Below, one piece after another: positions 62,763-64,000 of a DNA stretch of 64,000 bases. Source of the stretch: a virus; the IMG/VR virus record IMGVR_UViG_3300027861_000011, positions 124,001 through 188,000 of that record; one strand, 5' to 3'. A model generated the notes under the pieces. The model saw nothing but the letters and a program-made list of their open reading frames with translations, was not told the DNA's origin and ran no database searches. The position numbers and the translations under genes were made by a program. Each line of letters begins with the position of its first letter. The stretch's first letter is position 1.

Positions 62763-63046
62763 ATAAAGAAAAAATAATTACTATTATAGATAAAGAAGAT
62801 ATTCCTTCTTTACGCTTTCCATCGGAACCTATTAAAAGAACGGAAAAACAAATAAAATTACTAAAACATAAATTTTCAAGGTCTATGATATTAGGAAATA
62901 TTCATCGTGTTAAAATGAAAATTACATTTGAAGACGATGAATGCACCAAGCAAGTGCGAACCACTATTTGGGCTGTTGGAGATAAAAATATTGTTTTAAA
63001 GAAGGGTATAGTCATTCCCATACATCGCATTATAGATATCACATAA
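62759..63046 (+). CDS. Small host-like protein, unknown function
   Basis: A 95-aa protein. IHRVKMKITFEDDECTKQVR then TTIWAVGDKNIVLKKGIVIP and IHRI resemble a short Bacteroidota protein family without an assigned role. Coupled to the preceding gene. Confidence 0.5.
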   Translation: MNKEKIITIIDKEDIPSLRFPSEPIKRTEKQIKLLKHKFSRSMILGNIHRVKMKITFEDDECTKQVRTTIWAVGDKNIVLKKGIVIPIHRIIDIT

Positions 63047-63067
63047 TAAATTAAATAAATAAATAAG

Positions 63068-63481
63068 ATGGATAAAGTTATAGAAATAGATGGTAAGAAG
63101 TATAAGTTATTACCAATAGATAGTGAAGGTACGGATACCTATGGAGAAGAAGTTGATAACCCAGATATTGTTACATTCTATTTAGGGTGTGATAGTGACT
63201 GTGGATACTTTGAATTCAATATATTAATAGACCAGTTTAATCAAGGAGAAATACTGAAAGACACTAGTTCGGTAACGTATTATCCAAATGGTGTGTGGCT
63301 AAAAAATGAATCAAACTATTCTGAATCTTGGGATAGCCACTCTTTTTTAAAAGATATATTAGATGACCCATTAAATAAACATGTCATTGAAGTTAAAGAA
63401 CAAATATTATCGGATGGTAAAGCAAATTATAATGACCTAGTTAACTTGTTAATCCAAGTTAGAAAAAGAGGTTGGATTTAA
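63068..63481 (+). CDS. Protein of unknown function
   Basis: A 137-aa protein (MDKVIEIDGKKYKLLPIDSE, then FYLGCDSDCGYFEFNILIDQ), acidic and beta-prone at the N-terminus, helical at the C-terminus (LVNLLIQVRKRGWI). No family was recognised. Confidence 0.5.
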   Translation: MDKVIEIDGKKYKLLPIDSEGTDTYGEEVDNPDIVTFYLGCDSDCGYFEFNILIDQFNQGEILKDTSSVTYYPNGVWLKNESNYSESWDSHSFLKDILDDPLNKHVIEVKEQILSDGKANYNDLVNLLIQVRKRGWI

Positions 63482-63535
63482 ATAAATCGACATCAAAGAT
63501 TCAATAGTATATAAACTTAAATACTAAACATCATA

Positions 63536-64000
63536 ATGACAAGACCAGTTAATATTATAGTAGCACAAGCTACCGATACAAGAGTAATAGGTAAAGAAGG
63601 TAAAATGCCATGGCACCTACCATCTGATTTGAAATACTTCAAGGCTAGGACTGAGAATCAAATTGTAATAATGGGTAGGAAGACTTATGAATCAATAGGT
63701 AAACCTTTACCAAATAGAATCAACATTGTTATTAGTAATAATAAAGAGTTCAAGATAAAGATATCTAAAGACCCAAACCCTAATATAGCTGAGATATGGG
63801 TTGTTCCAGATTACGAGACAGCATTAAAGATGGCTAGTCCATTTATGGATAGAGAGATATTTGTTATTGGTGGTGGTCAAGTATACGAGAAAGCAATGAA
63901 AGGACCTATCCAATATCTGTACGTTACTTGGGTTAGTAATAAAATGGGTGGTCTTATTAAAGGTGATATATTCTTTCCAGATATAGATTATGATATATTT
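63536..64000 (+). CDS. Dihydrofolate reductase, 3' end outside window
   Basis: The first 155 residues of DHFR: VNIIVAQATDTRVIGKEGKM, PWHLPSDLKYFKART, IVIMGRKTYESIGKPLPNR, EIFVIGGGQVYEKAM and the start of the last strands. It reduces dihydrofolate to tetrahydrofolate for thymidylate synthesis, as the T4 frd gene does. A thymidylate synthase gene may follow outside the window. The frame runs off the right edge. Confidence 0.93.
   Translation, partial: MTRPVNIIVAQATDTRVIGKEGKMPWHLPSDLKYFKARTENQIVIMGRKTYESIGKPLPNRINIVISNNKEFKIKISKDPNPNIAEIWVVPDYETALKMASPFMDREIFVIGGGQVYEKAMKGPIQYLYVTWVSNKMGGLIKGDIFFPDIDYDIF

Overview
The window is a strongly AT-rich, almost fully coding, mostly plus-strand stretch of a large tailed-phage genome. 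It carries T4-type recombination genes (SbcC/SbcD, that is gp46/gp47), a RuvC-like resolvase, a primase, a phage sigma factor, tail or baseplate proteins, amidases, dNMP kinase, DHFR, one tRNA and a tmRNA. Several signs point to a host in the Bacteroidota, probably a flavobacterium-like bacterium. The promoters have the Bacteroidota form (TTGAC or TTTG, about 18 bases, then TATATTTG, i.e. TAnnTTTG). One protein ends in a type IX secretion (T9SS) style sorting domain. There are also a Bacteroidota-type Hc1 histone-like protein, a DUF3127-type ssDNA-binding protein with a DDLPF tip, and a sigma factor like the Bacteroidota housekeeping sigma.

Layout. 1-2.4 kb: two tail/baseplate proteins. 2.5-12.2 kb: replication and recombination block (RuvC-like, primase, PD-(D/E)XK nuclease, an inserted HNH endonuclease, SbcD, a coiled-coil protein, SbcC, sigma factor). 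12.2-22 kb: membrane and lysis-like genes, large probable head-cargo proteins and a PG-binding amidase. 22-31 kb: many small genes, two lipoproteins, a TROVE/Ro60-like protein with a structured RNA candidate directly downstream, a GIY-YIG protein and a SiaC-like regulator. 31-38 kb: protein-quality-control cluster (DnaJ, ClpP, tmRNA, SlyD-like FKBP), then a 50-nt tRNA-like element abutting tRNA-Ala. 38-48 kb: dNMP kinase and a run of enzymes with a shared short N-terminal leader (nucleotidyltransferase, GNAT, GP88, CCA-adding enzyme, 2H phosphoesterase), then a CYTH protein. 48-57.5 kb: membrane proteins, SSB-like protein, PTH2-like protein, a second 2H phosphoesterase, an ADP-ribosyltransferase-like protein and a 765-aa probable cargo protein. 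57.5-64 kb: UVR-motif protein, secreted T9SS-type protein, PrsW-like protease, acyl-CoA thioesterase, a second SiaC-like protein, and DHFR running off the edge.

The most interesting pattern is genome-wide. At least a dozen unrelated proteins begin with a short basic/amphipathic leader of the form MKxxIKxxLRExLxE that ends in an (L/I)xE tripeptide. Two further leader families are also shared between otherwise different proteins. This is the architecture of the T4 capsid-targeting sequence cut by the prohead protease. Most of these genes sit behind a second sequence motif, TATTTATA, placed either 3-7 or 13-17 bases before the ATG and distinct from the host-like promoters. I infer a late-expressed set of enzymes packaged in the capsid and injected into the host: ADP-ribosyltransferases, nucleotidyltransferase, CCA-adding enzyme, 2H phosphoesterase, GNAT and GP88. 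This is inference from sequence pattern; no search or structure prediction was run.
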